DNA from: Rhodococcus yunnanensis NBRC 103083
Lineage (GTDB): Bacteria; Actinomycetota; Actinomycetes; Mycobacteriales; Mycobacteriaceae
DNA: 64,000 bases
NCBI RefSeq assembly: GCF_001895005.1
Contig: NZ_BCXH01000009.1
Coordinates: forward strand, 1 to 64,000
Reading direction: 5' to 3'
Positions 27,217 through 36,855 of the stretch are shown here, piece by piece. Under the pieces are notes generated by a model, which searched no databases, was not told where the DNA came from, and was given only the letters and a program-made list of their open reading frames with translations. The stretch's first letter is position 1, and the number at the start of each line of letters is the position of its first letter. The position numbers and the translations under genes are program-made.

Positions 27217-27232
27217 GCGCGACACATACATG

Positions 27233-27268
27233 AGAGCGGTCACTCCGAATCATCGGAGTGGCCGCTCT
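27233..27268 (+). terminator. Intrinsic terminator after mmpL3
   Basis: A 16-bp stem (27233-27248 with 27253-27268, one G-U pair) and a four-base loop stand 16 bp after the mmpL3 stop. Only a weak T-rich tail follows. It separates mmpL3 from the second mmpL gene, which would therefore need its own promoter or readthrough. Confidence 0.75.
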
Positions 27269-27317
27269 TCGTGTGGCCCGGCACGATCGACAACCGTATC
27301 CAGACACGGGGGGAAGC

Positions 27318-29462
27318 ATGTTCGCGAAGTGGGGAGATCTGGTTCATCGGCTGCGATTCACGGTCATCGCAGTGATGGTGGCGGGATTGCTGGGCTTGGC
27401 TGTCTACGGCATAGGCGTCGAGAATCATCTGAGCCAGAGCGGTTTCGACGACCCTGGATCGGAGTCGGTCGAGGCCGCAGCACTCGCCGATGCCACGTTC
27501 GGTCGCGACAGTCAGGGCGACGTGCTCGTCCTCTACACCGCGCCGGAGGGCAAGACCGTCGACGATCCCGATTTCTCTGCAGCGGTCACCGGGAGCTTGA
27601 ACTCGCTGGTCGCCGATCACCCTGATCGGATCGCCGCGATCAACGGCACCTATTTCAAGGTCGACGGCGTCGTCAGTGTCGCGGCCCTGGCCACCGAGGA
27701 CAAGATGCACGCGGTCGCCAGCATCGCGATCGTGGGCGACGACGACACGCAGCTGACCAACAACTTTCAGGACGTCGAGGACGCCTTCTACATCGACGGC
27801 GTCGACGTTCAGGTGGCCGGTCTGCAGGCCGTCGCAGGAGCGTTGCAGTCCACGATGTCCGAGGACATTCACCGCATGGAAGTACTCGCGATTCCTGCCG
27901 TCGCGGTGTTGTTGTTCTTCGTCTTCGGCGGTGTCGTTGCCGCCGCGCTGCCGCTGATCGTCGGTGGACTCACCGTCGTCGGCGCCAACGGTGTGGTCAG
28001 GATGTTCACCAATTTCACCGAGGTCAACACATTCGTGGCGCCTGTGGTCTCGATGGTCGGACTGGGGCTCGCGATCGACTACGGATTGTTCGTCGTCTCC
28101 AGGTTCCGCGAAGAACTCGGAGACGGCCGCACGCCGCAGGAAGCCGTTCGCCGTACCGTCATGACAGCGGGTCGCACCGTCGTGTTCTCGGCCACGATGA
28201 TCGTGGCGTGCCTCGGTGGCCTGCTGCTGTTTCCGCACGGATTCCTCAAATCGGTTGCCTACGGATCCATCACGACCGTCGCACTGGCCGCACTCACTGC
28301 GGTGACGGTTCTCCCGGCGATCCTGGCGGTTCTCGGCTCCCGCGTCGACGCCCTCGGCTTGAAGTTCATGCGGAAGACGAAGTCCTCCGAGGAAATCGAG
28401 AACGGTATGTGGGGCAGGCTGACTCGATGGGTCATGCGGCGTCCGGTCAAGGTTGCCGCCGTGATCGTGTTGGGCTTGCTCGTACTGACTCTGCCCGTCG
28501 GCCGAATCGAATTCGGCGGTATCAACGAGACCTACCTGCCACCGGACAATCCCACGCGCGTCGCGCAGGCGCAGTTCGACGAACTGTTCCCCGGTCAGCG
28601 AGCCGAACCGCTGAAGCTGGTCATCGAGGGTGCCCAAGGTGCCGCGCTCGGCCAGATCACGAGCCAGGCCAACGACGCTCCCGGTCTGGTCGAGAAATTC
28701 TCGGCGACCGGGGCCAGCAAGGACGGCATCATCGTCTTCAAGGCCGGGCTGGTCGATCGGAACGATGCAGGCCCGGCCATCGACCATCTACGCAGCATCG
28801 ACGTCCCCGACGGCGCAACCGTGCAGGTCACGGGAACCCCTGCCATCGAGAAGGATTCGATCGCGGCGCTGGTCGATCTGCTTCCGTTGACCGCGATCCT
28901 CGTGGTGTGCATCGTGACACTCCTGATGTTCCTGACATTCGGATCGTTGGTGCTACCGATCAAGGCCGTCCTGATGACGACACTCGGCCTCGGTGCGACG
29001 ATGGGGATACTGACGTGGATCTTCATCGACGGGCACGGGGCGGGTCTGTTGAACTTCACTCCCGGTCCGATCATGGCGATGATTCTGTTGCTGATCGCCG
29101 CGATCGTGTTCGGCCTGTCGACCGACTACGAGGTGTTCCTGCTCTCCCGCATGCTCGAAGCGCGCGAAAAAGGCGCCAGCACAACCGATGCCATCCGGAT
29201 CGGAACTGCGCATTCGGGTCGGATCATCACCGCGGCCGCGCTGATCCTGATCGTCGTCACGGGTTCGTTCGCCTTCTCGGATCTGGTGATGATGAAGTAC
29301 ATCGCCTACGGAATGATTGCCGCACTCATCATCGACGCCACGGTGATCCGCATGTTCCTGGTGCCCGCGACGATGAAGCTGCTCGGTGACGACTGCTGGT
29401 GGGCTCCGCAGTGGATGAAGCGGATTCAGCAGAAACTCGGGCTCGGCGAGACGTTCCTGTAG
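27318..29462 (+). CDS. Second MmpL3-like RND transporter lacking the C-terminal tail
   Basis: This 714-residue protein is closely similar to the upstream MmpL3 along its whole membrane and porter core. Both Asp-Tyr pairs fall at the same residue numbers (D254-Y255 and D603-Y604). It stops near the point where the long tail of the first copy begins (common end QKLGLGETFL versus QRLGLGETILEDEL). ATG 27318 was chosen to align with the GTG start of the first copy (MFAKWGDLVHRLRF). It is best explained as a tandem duplicate. It could move mycolates of other lengths or act without tail-mediated partner binding; both ideas are inference. Confidence 0.92.
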   Translation: MFAKWGDLVHRLRFTVIAVMVAGLLGLAVYGIGVENHLSQSGFDDPGSESVEAAALADATFGRDSQGDVLVLYTAPEGKTVDDPDFSAAVTGSLNSLVADHPDRIAAINGTYFKVDGVVSVAALATEDKMHAVASIAIVGDDDTQLTNNFQDVEDAFYIDGVDVQVAGLQAVAGALQSTMSEDIHRMEVLAIPAVAVLLFFVFGGVVAAALPLIVGGLTVVGANGVVRMFTNFTEVNTFVAPVVSMVGLGLAIDYGLFVVSRFREELGDGRTPQEAVRRTVMTAGRTVVFSATMIVACLGGLLLFPHGFLKSVAYGSITTVALAALTAVTVLPAILAVLGSRVDALGLKFMRKTKSSEEIENGMWGRLTRWVMRRPVKVAAVIVLGLLVLTLPVGRIEFGGINETYLPPDNPTRVAQAQFDELFPGQRAEPLKLVIEGAQGAALGQITSQANDAPGLVEKFSATGASKDGIIVFKAGLVDRNDAGPAIDHLRSIDVPDGATVQVTGTPAIEKDSIAALVDLLPLTAILVVCIVTLLMFLTFGSLVLPIKAVLMTTLGLGATMGILTWIFIDGHGAGLLNFTPGPIMAMILLLIAAIVFGLSTDYEVFLLSRMLEAREKGASTTDAIRIGTAHSGRIITAAALILIVVTGSFAFSDLVMMKYIAYGMIAALIIDATVIRMFLVPATMKLLGDDCWWAPQWMKRIQQKLGLGETFL

Positions 29463-29485
29463 CCGGGCAGATAGGCGGGGCTATA

Positions 29486-29545
29486 TGACGGCAGGGGTTG
29501 TGACGGCAGGAGTTGTGACGGCAGGAGTTGTGACGGCACGGGTTA
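29486..29545. repeat. Four 15-bp tandem repeats at a convergent gene end
   Basis: Four copies of TGACGGCAGGAGTTG (first and last diverged) run from 29486 to 29545 between the tailless mmpL gene and the convergent DUF2339 gene. The last copy ends in TTA, which is the reverse complement of the DUF2339 stop codon. No function is apparent. Confidence 0.9.
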
Positions 29546-31435
29546 TGTGGCGGCGGGTGCCTTCTCCCGTTCGGCGAAGACCTTGGCGTATCGAGTTCCG
29601 GCGAACAGCAGCAGAAGTCCGACGACGATGAACGCTCCCACTCGGAACAGCCCGTCCAGTGCGACGAGATCGAACAGAAACAGCTTCGTCACTGCCGCGG
29701 CGGTCAGGGACAATCCCGTCAACAGTGCGGTGTGCGCGTACTTCTCGCTCCTGAGACCGAGGACGAGCAAAGCCATTGCCACGACCATCCATTCGATCGT
29801 CGCGAGGCACTGCCCGGCAACAAAACCGGTGGCGCCGCCGAATGTCGCGACACCGAGGGTCACCGTGGCCGAGGTGAGCGCATACAGCGACACGATCCCC
29901 GCGATCACCCAGCACGATCGAAGATTCGGGCCCACGATCGACAGCGTCGACGCGACGGTCACCAGTCCGACTGCGGTGACGGCCAACAGGACACCTGCGA
30001 TCACCACGCCGAATTGCCCTGTCGCATAATCGGAGTCCATCAACGATGCAGGTGGGGAGACGACGAGGAACCCGAGCGCCCCGAGCATTCCGAACGCCGC
30101 ACCGATCCAGTAGAGCAGCCTGGACGACATCTGCTGCGCTGCAGCAACAGCGCCCAATGCGATCACCAAGAGCGCAAGCGGGCGAAGGTCGACCGACGTC
30201 GGCACCAGTACGGCCTGCAGCAACGCGAGCGACCCGGCGACCGACAGCACGATCCTGGCGCGGGCGGGCAACCATGCAGCCAGGGCGATGGTCAGGACGC
30301 AGGCCACGGCGACCACGCCCTCGATCAGCGACTGCGTCCATGGCTCGAACACGGCGCCGATCGACAGAACAGGCACTGCGACGATGCCCATCGTGACCGT
30401 TGCCATCGAGTCGGCACTGTTCCGGCGCAGTAGTTCTGCAGCGCTTGCCACACCGAACACGAAGACGATTCCCGCAATGACGAGGAGCTGGATCGCGTCG
30501 GACGAGGGAAGTGTCCACATCGCCGCGCGTGCGATGCCGACGAGGAGGACGATGACGATCGGCACGGTGCGCACGAGTTCGAGAATCGGCCAGTGCCTCC
30601 CCAGCTGCGCAGGGAAGCTCGCGACGAACATGGCCGTGAAGAATGCGATGAGCGGCAACGTTATTCCGCCGGTGACGAACGGCGCGCACCCCGCAACGCC
30701 GATCAGGATCAACGACGCCATCGGCTGCGAGCGCCAGGAGACGGCCAATGCGACGCCTGCCGCGGCGATGCCGAACGCCACGATCAATCCGAGTGCCGGT
30801 TCGAGCCAACCGTAGATCACGGTCACCGCAACGACATCGAGGTACAGCCCGGCAATTCCGGTCGCTGCGACAGCGATCCCGCCCACACGCCCACCGGGCC
30901 TGCCGAACACGCGAGTCCCCACGAACACCAGCGCGGCCGAGAAGATCGCGCCTGCGCCGACGCGCAACTCCGGTCCGAACCACCCTGCCTGGGCCGCCAA
31001 CACCAGCAGCATCACGACGCCGACGAGTGTGACGCCTGCACCTGCGACGGCCAGCAGTCTGCTGATCACCCCGTCCCGCTGCCACCAGGGGTCCTTGGCA
31101 GCAGGTGGGACCGGCCGAGGCGGCCGGGGTGGCAGGGTGTGCACCTGCCTCTGGGGCTGGGGCTGGGGCTGGGGCTGCCGCACGGGTTGGGGCTGGGGCT
31201 GCCGCACGGGCTGGGGTTGGGGCTGCGGTTGAAACTGCGACTGCGGTTGAAACTGCGACTGGGGTTGAAACTGCGGCTGAGATTGGAACTGCGGCTGGGA
31301 CTGGGTCGCCAGCTGGGCGTGCAGAGCGCCCAGGTCGCCCGAAGCTTGACGCAGGTGCTCACCGAGGGACGCGAACTGGCCGGAGAGCCTGGCCACCAAC
31401 TGCGGGTCGATGCCGGAACTACGCGGAGTTGTCAT
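29543..31435 (-). CDS. DUF2339 family polytopic membrane protein with Gln/Pro-rich N-terminus
   Basis: The protein has 630 residues. Residues 1-40 form a helical start and about 45-105 are a low-complexity Gln-Pro stretch with repeated QPQ, QFQ and PVRQPQPQ units. From about residue 120 there are many (about 15 or more) membrane segments. The end carries the DUF2339-type signature TKLFLFDLVALDGLFRVGAFIVVGLLLLFAG. The role of DUF2339 proteins is unknown; they are integral membrane proteins sometimes linked to envelope functions. It converges on the second mmpL gene. The Gln-rich stretch is encoded by a GGGCTG-type hexamer repeat and may vary in length. Confidence 0.75.
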   Translation of the reverse strand: MTTPRSSGIDPQLVARLSGQFASLGEHLRQASGDLGALHAQLATQSQPQFQSQPQFQPQSQFQPQSQFQPQPQPQPVRQPQPQPVRQPQPQPQPQRQVHTLPPRPPRPVPPAAKDPWWQRDGVISRLLAVAGAGVTLVGVVMLLVLAAQAGWFGPELRVGAGAIFSAALVFVGTRVFGRPGGRVGGIAVAATGIAGLYLDVVAVTVIYGWLEPALGLIVAFGIAAAGVALAVSWRSQPMASLILIGVAGCAPFVTGGITLPLIAFFTAMFVASFPAQLGRHWPILELVRTVPIVIVLLVGIARAAMWTLPSSDAIQLLVIAGIVFVFGVASAAELLRRNSADSMATVTMGIVAVPVLSIGAVFEPWTQSLIEGVVAVACVLTIALAAWLPARARIVLSVAGSLALLQAVLVPTSVDLRPLALLVIALGAVAAAQQMSSRLLYWIGAAFGMLGALGFLVVSPPASLMDSDYATGQFGVVIAGVLLAVTAVGLVTVASTLSIVGPNLRSCWVIAGIVSLYALTSATVTLGVATFGGATGFVAGQCLATIEWMVVAMALLVLGLRSEKYAHTALLTGLSLTAAAVTKLFLFDLVALDGLFRVGAFIVVGLLLLFAGTRYAKVFAEREKAPAAT

Positions 31436-31716
31436 GCAGACGATCCTGGAAGATCGGTCGCCCTAGCGCGTGAGTAGTACTACCCGGTTGTCACCAGGGG
31501 TTTTGTCTTCGCCCTGGCCACGGTATGTGTGTTCGCCGAAACATCGAGGTGGTCAGCCCGCCTGCGCGATGCGCCACCGTATGTCGATGCTTGCCTTCGT
31601 CGGCACGTCTGGATGACGCCACAGGTGGGCCCCGCTCGCATCGCCGACCCCGACCCCGACCCCGACCAACAGCCGACCCCGATCAAACACTGGCCGGAGA
31701 ATCAGCGAGCGATCCG
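31436..31716. other. 281-bp intergenic region
   Basis: No gene is supported here. The plus strand has a run of CGACCC hexamers around 31648-31672 and a GTAGTACTAC palindrome near 31472. The stretch separates the divergently positioned 5' end of the DUF2339 gene from the 3' end of the ABC importer operon, so it probably holds the DUF2339 promoter. I cannot place one convincingly. Confidence 0.4.
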
Positions 31717-32565
31717 TCACGACGCAGTCTGCCCCGCCAGCGCGAGTCTGAGTTCGCGACGCCGTTCGCGGCTGACCCGCCCACCGGACAGTGTCGGAGC
31801 CGAACCGAGCAGCAATGCCGTGTACGGGTGCGTCGGAGCATTGACGACACTGGCGGTCGGGCCCACCTCGACGATCTTGCCCTCATACAACACCGCGATG
31901 CGATCGACCAGTGATGCCACCGCCCCGAGATCATGGGAGATGAACAGCTGCGCGATGTTTCGAGACCGCCCGAGTTCACCCAGTAGTTTCAGGATCTGAA
32001 TTCTGTTCACCGAATCGAGTGCACTGACCGGCTCGTCGAGCAGCAGCAGTGATGGATCGAGCACGAGCGCTCGCGCCACCGCGACGCGTTGACGCTGCCC
32101 GCCCGAGAGCTCCGCAGGTCGCCTCGACGCGATCGCTCGATCCAGGCCGACACTGTCCACCACGTCGGCGACTCTGGCGCGAATATCGCTGCGCTCCAGA
32201 CCACCTCGGACCACGAGCCCTTCAGCGATCGATTCACCCACCTCGATGTCCGGGTCGAGGCTCGCGAGAGGGTCCTGAAACACGTACTGCACCGAACCGG
32301 TGCGTCGGTGCGCCCTGAGCTCGCTCGTGCTCAGTGAGTCGATTCGCTGCCCACGAAGTTCGACCGTCCCGGACGTCGGAGTGATCAAGCCGAGCACAGT
32401 TCGCGCGAGAGTCGTTTTTCCGGAACCGCTTTCGCCGATCAGTCCGACCTTTTCGCCTGCTTCGATCTCCAGGTCGATTCCGTGCAGGATCGTCTTGCGC
32501 TTCGATCGGACACCACGATCGACACGCAGGTTGTTCAGCCGCAGCAGCGGCGGACTATCGGGCAC
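31717..32565 (-). CDS. ABC transporter ATPase, oligopeptide type (DppF-like)
   Basis: This 282-residue nucleotide-binding subunit has Walker A GLIGESGSGKTTLAR, Q-loop YVFQDPLASLDP, signature LSGGQRQRVAVARAL, Walker B LLLLDEPVSALD, H-loop ISHDLG, and the C-terminal oligopeptide-ABC tail (THPYTALLLGSAP). The start is set at GTG 32565, which has GAAGGAG upstream and overlaps the preceding ATPase gene by 11 bp. It is the last gene of the importer operon and works with the other ATPase to power uptake. Confidence 0.92.
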   Translation of the reverse strand: MPDSPPLLRLNNLRVDRGVRSKRKTILHGIDLEIEAGEKVGLIGESGSGKTTLARTVLGLITPTSGTVELRGQRIDSLSTSELRAHRRTGSVQYVFQDPLASLDPDIEVGESIAEGLVVRGGLERSDIRARVADVVDSVGLDRAIASRRPAELSGGQRQRVAVARALVLDPSLLLLDEPVSALDSVNRIQILKLLGELGRSRNIAQLFISHDLGAVASLVDRIAVLYEGKIVEVGPTASVVNAPTHPYTALLLGSAPTLSGGRVSRERRRELRLALAGQTAS

Positions 32566-33418
32566 CTGCGTTCTCCTTCTCCAGCACGGCTTCCAAGCCG
32601 TAGTCACGATGGTTGTTCACCAGGTGGCGCGTGTACTCGTGGCGAGGTTCATTCAGAAGTCTCTCCGCTGTTCCCGCCTCGACGACGGCGCCGTCACGCA
32701 TGACGATCACGTCGTCGCACACCTGCGCGACCACGGCCAAGTCGTGCGAGACCAGAACGAGCGCCAGCCCGAGTTCGATTCGCAGATCGTCGATCAGGTC
32801 CAGGACGGCGGCTTGCACGGTGACATCGAGCGCGGTCGTCGCTTCGTCGGCGATGAGCAGTTCCGGTTCTGCGCACACTGCGATCGCGATCAGAACACGC
32901 TGGAGCATGCCACCCGAGAGTTCGTACGGATGCTGCCGGTAGACCGACTCGGGGTCCCGCAGACCCATCTTGGCGAACAGTTCGACAGCACGTCGCTTGG
33001 CATCTTTCCGCGACAGCCCCGCGGTCGCCCGCAGCGCCTCGGCAAGCTGCTCGCCGACGCGTATCGACGGGTTGAGATACGCCGACGGGTCCTGAAACAC
33101 CGCCGAAATGCGCGTCCCGCGGAGCGGACGCCACTGCTTGCTCGTCAGCTCGGTCAGCTCGACACCGCCGAAATCGATCGATCCGGACGACACTGCGATG
33201 CCGTCGGGCAGAATCCCGAGAATGGAACGGCAGGTCAACGACTTTCCACTTCCGGACTCGCCGACGATTCCGAGCGCACCACCCTTGTTCAGCACGAAAT
33301 CGACGCCGCGTACCAGCTCGGTGCCGTCGGCCAGAGCGATGTGAAGATCGCTGACCGTCAGGACCGGGACCCGCTCCGATGCAGTACTTTTCGTCAGTTC
33401 GACCGTTTCAGTGGACAT
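32555..33418 (-). CDS. ABC transporter ATPase, oligopeptide type (DppD-like)
   Basis: The subunit has 287 residues from ATG 33418 (MSTETVELT). It shows Walker A GIVGESGSGKSLTCR, Q-loop AVFQDPSAYLNP, a slightly altered signature LSGGMLQRVLIAIA, Walker B LLIADEATTALD, and H-loop VSHDLA. The tail NEPRHEYTRHLVNNH has the oligopeptide-type pattern. It overlaps the upstream permease gene by 11 bp and the downstream ATPase gene by 11 bp, a tightly packed operon. Together with the other ATPase it forms the heterodimeric motor. Confidence 0.92.
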   Translation of the reverse strand: MSTETVELTKSTASERVPVLTVSDLHIALADGTELVRGVDFVLNKGGALGIVGESGSGKSLTCRSILGILPDGIAVSSGSIDFGGVELTELTSKQWRPLRGTRISAVFQDPSAYLNPSIRVGEQLAEALRATAGLSRKDAKRRAVELFAKMGLRDPESVYRQHPYELSGGMLQRVLIAIAVCAEPELLIADEATTALDVTVQAAVLDLIDDLRIELGLALVLVSHDLAVVAQVCDDVIVMRDGAVVEAGTAERLLNEPRHEYTRHLVNNHRDYGLEAVLEKENAGAR

Positions 33419-34268
33419 CGTGGTCGACCTTCTTCGTCTCGGTGTTCGTACGGGCCCTCGGGGCACTGCTGGCATCCCGTACGGCGTCGGCGAGGGCATT
33501 GAGTGCCCACACGGTCGCCACGATCAGCAGCGCGGGGACGACGGGTGACCACGGCGCCTGGTAGAGATACTGCAGACCGCCGGCCAGTAGGCCGCCCCAC
33601 GTCGGATCCGGTGGTACGACGCCGATTCCGAGGAATGTCAGCGACGAGACGATGACGAGGCTCGCTCCGGTCATCGTGGCGAACGTGACACCGACGGCCG
33701 GTGCGACCTTGCGGACCGCGTGCCGCACGATGATCCATCGCGTCGTCGCCCCCATGAGCGCTGCCGCCTCGACGTACTGCGAGTTCGCGACCGTCATCGC
33801 TGCCGCTCTGGTGACTCGGTAGAAAGCGGGGGCGATGAGGATTCCGACCGCGAACATCGCCTGCGTCAAACCGTTGCCCAGCAGCGCCGTCATCGCCACG
33901 GCGAACACCAGGAAGGGCAGTGTGATGAGTGCGTCCATCAGACGCAGCGTGAACCATTCGACTCCGCGCCCCAGGTACACCGACAGGAATCCGGGAGTGA
34001 CACCGAGAAGAAACCCGACGACGACGGCTTGCAGCGCGGACAGCACCGACACGGTGGATCCGGAGAGCACACGGCTGAACACATCTCGGCCGACGCTGTC
34101 GGTGCCGAGCCAGTGCGCAGCACTCGGACCGTCGAGGATGGCAGAGCTGTTCTGCTCCAACGGATCGAACGGCGCAAGCAGCGGCCCGAGGACAGCGAGG
34201 AGGACCACGATCGCCAAGACGACGAACGCGAGCTGCACCGAGCGGTACCGCACCAGTGTCGAGAACAT
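33408..34268 (-). CDS. ABC transporter permease, DppC-like
   Basis: This 286-residue membrane subunit has about six transmembrane segments. It opens with the typical DppC/OppC region (FDPLEQNSS, HWLGTDSVGRDVFSRVLSG) and carries the EAA loop YVEAAALMGATTRWIIVRHAVRKV that docks on the ATPases. ATG 34268 is used; GTG 34280, which overlaps the upstream stop as GTGA, is a real alternative that would add four residues. It is the second permease of the importer. Confidence 0.9.
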   Translation of the reverse strand: MFSTLVRYRSVQLAFVVLAIVVLLAVLGPLLAPFDPLEQNSSAILDGPSAAHWLGTDSVGRDVFSRVLSGSTVSVLSALQAVVVGFLLGVTPGFLSVYLGRGVEWFTLRLMDALITLPFLVFAVAMTALLGNGLTQAMFAVGILIAPAFYRVTRAAAMTVANSQYVEAAALMGATTRWIIVRHAVRKVAPAVGVTFATMTGASLVIVSSLTFLGIGVVPPDPTWGGLLAGGLQYLYQAPWSPVVPALLIVATVWALNALADAVRDASSAPRARTNTETKKVDHDVH

Positions 34269-34276
34269 GTCTGTTT

Positions 34277-35302
34277 TCACTCTCTCCGTTTGGCTGCAGG
34301 TTGGAGCATGCCCTGGGTGATGTTGACGACGACGTTGCACACCAGAACGAACACGATGGCAACGACGAGTGCACCCTGAACGATGGGTACGTCTCCGCGC
34401 AGCGCCGAATCGGCTGCCAACCGGCCGAATCCGGGCATCGAGAACATTGTCTCCATCACGACGGCCCCACCGATGAGCGTCGGAATCTTCATGCCGAGAA
34501 TTGCCAGTGCCGGCCCGGCACCGTTACGCAGGGCATGGACGAGAAGGATCCTTCTCGGGCTGATCCCGCGAACGACGGCTCCGACGATGTAATCCTGCTC
34601 CAGTTCGGCGACCATCCCGGTACGCAACTGGCGCGCGACGTCGGCGACGACATCCATGCTCAGCGCCACGGCCGGCATGATCACGAGCATCAGCCATCGG
34701 TCTGGATCTTCTTCCAGCGGAACATATCCGGCCGACGGGAGCCAGCCGAGCCACACACTGAAGACCAGAATCAGACCGATCGAGATGACGAACGGTGGAA
34801 GTGTGGACACCACGGAGGTGTAGGCGGTGACCGCCCGATCGAACAGACTCCCCCGGTACACCGCGGCGAGCAGGCCGAGGCTCACTCCCGCGACCAGACC
34901 GATGAGCAACGCCAGACCCGCGATCGAGGCACTGACGGCGAGCCGCTGCTCGATGAGTTCCGACACCGGAATCTTGTTGAACCACGACACGCCGAGGTCG
35001 CCCGTCAGAACTCCCGACATCCAGTCGAGGTACTGAGACCACACCGGTTTGTCCAAACCGAATTCGGCGTCGATCCGCGCGATCGCCTCGGGAGTCGCTG
35101 CATCTCCCGCGATTCCAGCGGCGGGATTGAGCCCACTCGTCGCGCCCAGCAGGAACGTGATGAGCGTCGAGAACAGGAAGACCGGAACCACGATGAGCAC
35201 GGTGCCGAGAACAACGCGGGCAACGCCGCGCAGCCGCGCCCCCCACACCGACGGAGCCGGTGCTCCGTCGATGTGGGGGGTCTCGATCGCGGTTGTCGTC
35301 AT
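34277..35302 (-). CDS. ABC transporter permease, DppB-like
   Basis: This 341-residue membrane subunit of the DppB/OppB type has an N-terminal membrane segment followed by a large loop (AEFGLDKPVWSQYLDWMSGVLTGDLGVSW). It carries the EAA-type loop DYIVGAVVRGISPRRILLVHALRNG and the C-terminal GGAVVMETMFSMPGFGRL segment. ATG 35302 overlaps the stop of the binding-protein gene (ATGA), so translation is coupled. It forms the channel with the second permease. Confidence 0.92.
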   Translation of the reverse strand: MTTTAIETPHIDGAPAPSVWGARLRGVARVVLGTVLIVVPVFLFSTLITFLLGATSGLNPAAGIAGDAATPEAIARIDAEFGLDKPVWSQYLDWMSGVLTGDLGVSWFNKIPVSELIEQRLAVSASIAGLALLIGLVAGVSLGLLAAVYRGSLFDRAVTAYTSVVSTLPPFVISIGLILVFSVWLGWLPSAGYVPLEEDPDRWLMLVIMPAVALSMDVVADVARQLRTGMVAELEQDYIVGAVVRGISPRRILLVHALRNGAGPALAILGMKIPTLIGGAVVMETMFSMPGFGRLAADSALRGDVPIVQGALVVAIVFVLVCNVVVNITQGMLQPAAKRRE

Positions 35303-36822
35303 GAGACGGTGACGCCTTCCCACCGAACCTGGGACGGAAGGATGTTCAGGTTCTGCAGATCAGGATTGGACACGATGACCCACGGCTTGCTGAACAGGTA
35401 GTTCGTCGGCGACTGCTCGACTCCGACCTTCACCGCGTTCCACAGAACGCTCTGGTACTCGGGATCTTCCAGCGGCGTACTGCGAACCTGTTCGAGGGCG
35501 GCGAGGAACTCCGGGGAGGAGTGCGGTCCACTCAGATTCATGATTCCCTGCGGACCGTAGGTGGCGAGCAGATTCTGCACCGGGGACTCACGGCCGATGG
35601 TTCCGTCGGTGGCCAACTGCGGGTTCTTCGCGATGTAGACCTCGCTCTGCCACGTCGACGATCCCGGCGGCACGACGGAGATGGTCGACTCGACGCCGAT
35701 CTTCTTCAGTTGTGCCTGAGCGAGTTCCGCGTGGCTGGACTCTGCCGACGAGGTGGTGATCTCGATCGACAACTGCCCTGGGCCGTAGCCTGCATCCTTC
35801 AGCAAGCTCACTGCACGGTCCGGGTCGTAGCTCCACAGGTTCTCGATCTCGGGGTTGAACGCGAGGTATCCCTTCGGGAACGGCTGGTTGGTGGTGCTGC
35901 CGAGTCCGCCGGTGACGACGTCGACGAACGCCTGCCGATCGAAGGCGTACCGGAATGCCTCGACGACCTTGGGATTGTCGAACGGAGCTTTGTTCAGGTT
36001 GATCGACACATCGGTCACCGCGAGCGAAGGCTCGACCGTCACATTCAGTCCGGCGGCTTTTGCTGCGTCGGCCTGCAGCGCAGGCAGTGTCGCGAAATCG
36101 ATCGCACCGGACTGGACTCCGGCGACGAGCGTTGCCGGGTCGCCTACGACGCTCAACTCGAACCGATCGATGTCGATGTTCTCCGCATCCCAGTAGTCCG
36201 GGTTCTTCTCGAAGTACGCGTGATCCTCGGCGACGAAATCGGTGATCTTGAACGGGCCTGCTCCGACCGGCCACACGCTGAGCTTCTGAGTGTCCGACGC
36301 GGCCGCCGGGCTCGAGATCGCACCGGTGCGTCCCGCTACCAGGTACGGAATCTGATAGTCCGGGTACGCGAGCTTCAACGTGACATCGGTTGGGCTGTCG
36401 GCGGTCACCTCGGTGACGTCGGCCAACTGATCCTTGAGGAACGAATCTTCCTGCGTCTTACCGCGATCGAAGAATGCCTTGACGGCGGTCGCATCGAGTG
36501 CGGTGCCGTCGGTGAACGTCAGTCCGTCACGCAGTGTGAACGTGACTGCGGTTCCCGATGGGTCGTACTCCCAGCTCTCGGCCAACGACGGTTCGACGTT
36601 GCCGCTCTCGTCGAGCCGAGTGAGCGAGGCGTATGCGAGGCTGATGGTGTTGATGTCGTTGCCGGTGCGGCTGGTCACCGGATCCCAGGAGGTGGGGAGA
36701 TAGAACGCCCACTTCACCTCGGATCCGTCTGCGCTGCTGCTGCCGCCGCAGGCTGTGGCGATGAGCGAGACGATCAAACCGAGTGTTACTACGCCGGCGG
36801 TCCGCCGACCTGTCTTGCTCAC
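35299..36822 (-). CDS. ABC transporter substrate-binding lipoprotein (family 5)
   Basis: This 507-residue lipoprotein has signal peptide and lipobox LIATAC (Cys about residue 26) followed by a Gly-Ser linker. The SBP_bac_5 fold shows in LAESWEYDPSGTAVTFTLRDGLTFTDGTALDATAVKAFFDR and the later FRYAFDRQAFVDVV. This family binds peptides, nickel, opines, sugars and other solutes. Since the gene just upstream is an NtaA/DszA-type monooxygenase, the ligand may be a small organosulfur or organonitrogen compound rather than a peptide; that is inference. Confidence 0.9.
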   Translation of the reverse strand: MSKTGRRTAGVVTLGLIVSLIATACGGSSSADGSEVKWAFYLPTSWDPVTSRTGNDINTISLAYASLTRLDESGNVEPSLAESWEYDPSGTAVTFTLRDGLTFTDGTALDATAVKAFFDRGKTQEDSFLKDQLADVTEVTADSPTDVTLKLAYPDYQIPYLVAGRTGAISSPAAASDTQKLSVWPVGAGPFKITDFVAEDHAYFEKNPDYWDAENIDIDRFELSVVGDPATLVAGVQSGAIDFATLPALQADAAKAAGLNVTVEPSLAVTDVSINLNKAPFDNPKVVEAFRYAFDRQAFVDVVTGGLGSTTNQPFPKGYLAFNPEIENLWSYDPDRAVSLLKDAGYGPGQLSIEITTSSAESSHAELAQAQLKKIGVESTISVVPPGSSTWQSEVYIAKNPQLATDGTIGRESPVQNLLATYGPQGIMNLSGPHSSPEFLAALEQVRSTPLEDPEYQSVLWNAVKVGVEQSPTNYLFSKPWVIVSNPDLQNLNILPSQVRWEGVTVS

Positions 36823-36855
36823 TGGATACTCCTGAAGAGGATGTCGATTGGGGTT

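Noticed and set aside
29481-31085. 534-residue minus-strand frame beside the DUF2339 gene
   Set aside because: It is a Arg-rich out-of-frame reading of the DUF2339 gene; only the terminal TTPAV repeats come from the real 15-bp tandem repeat.
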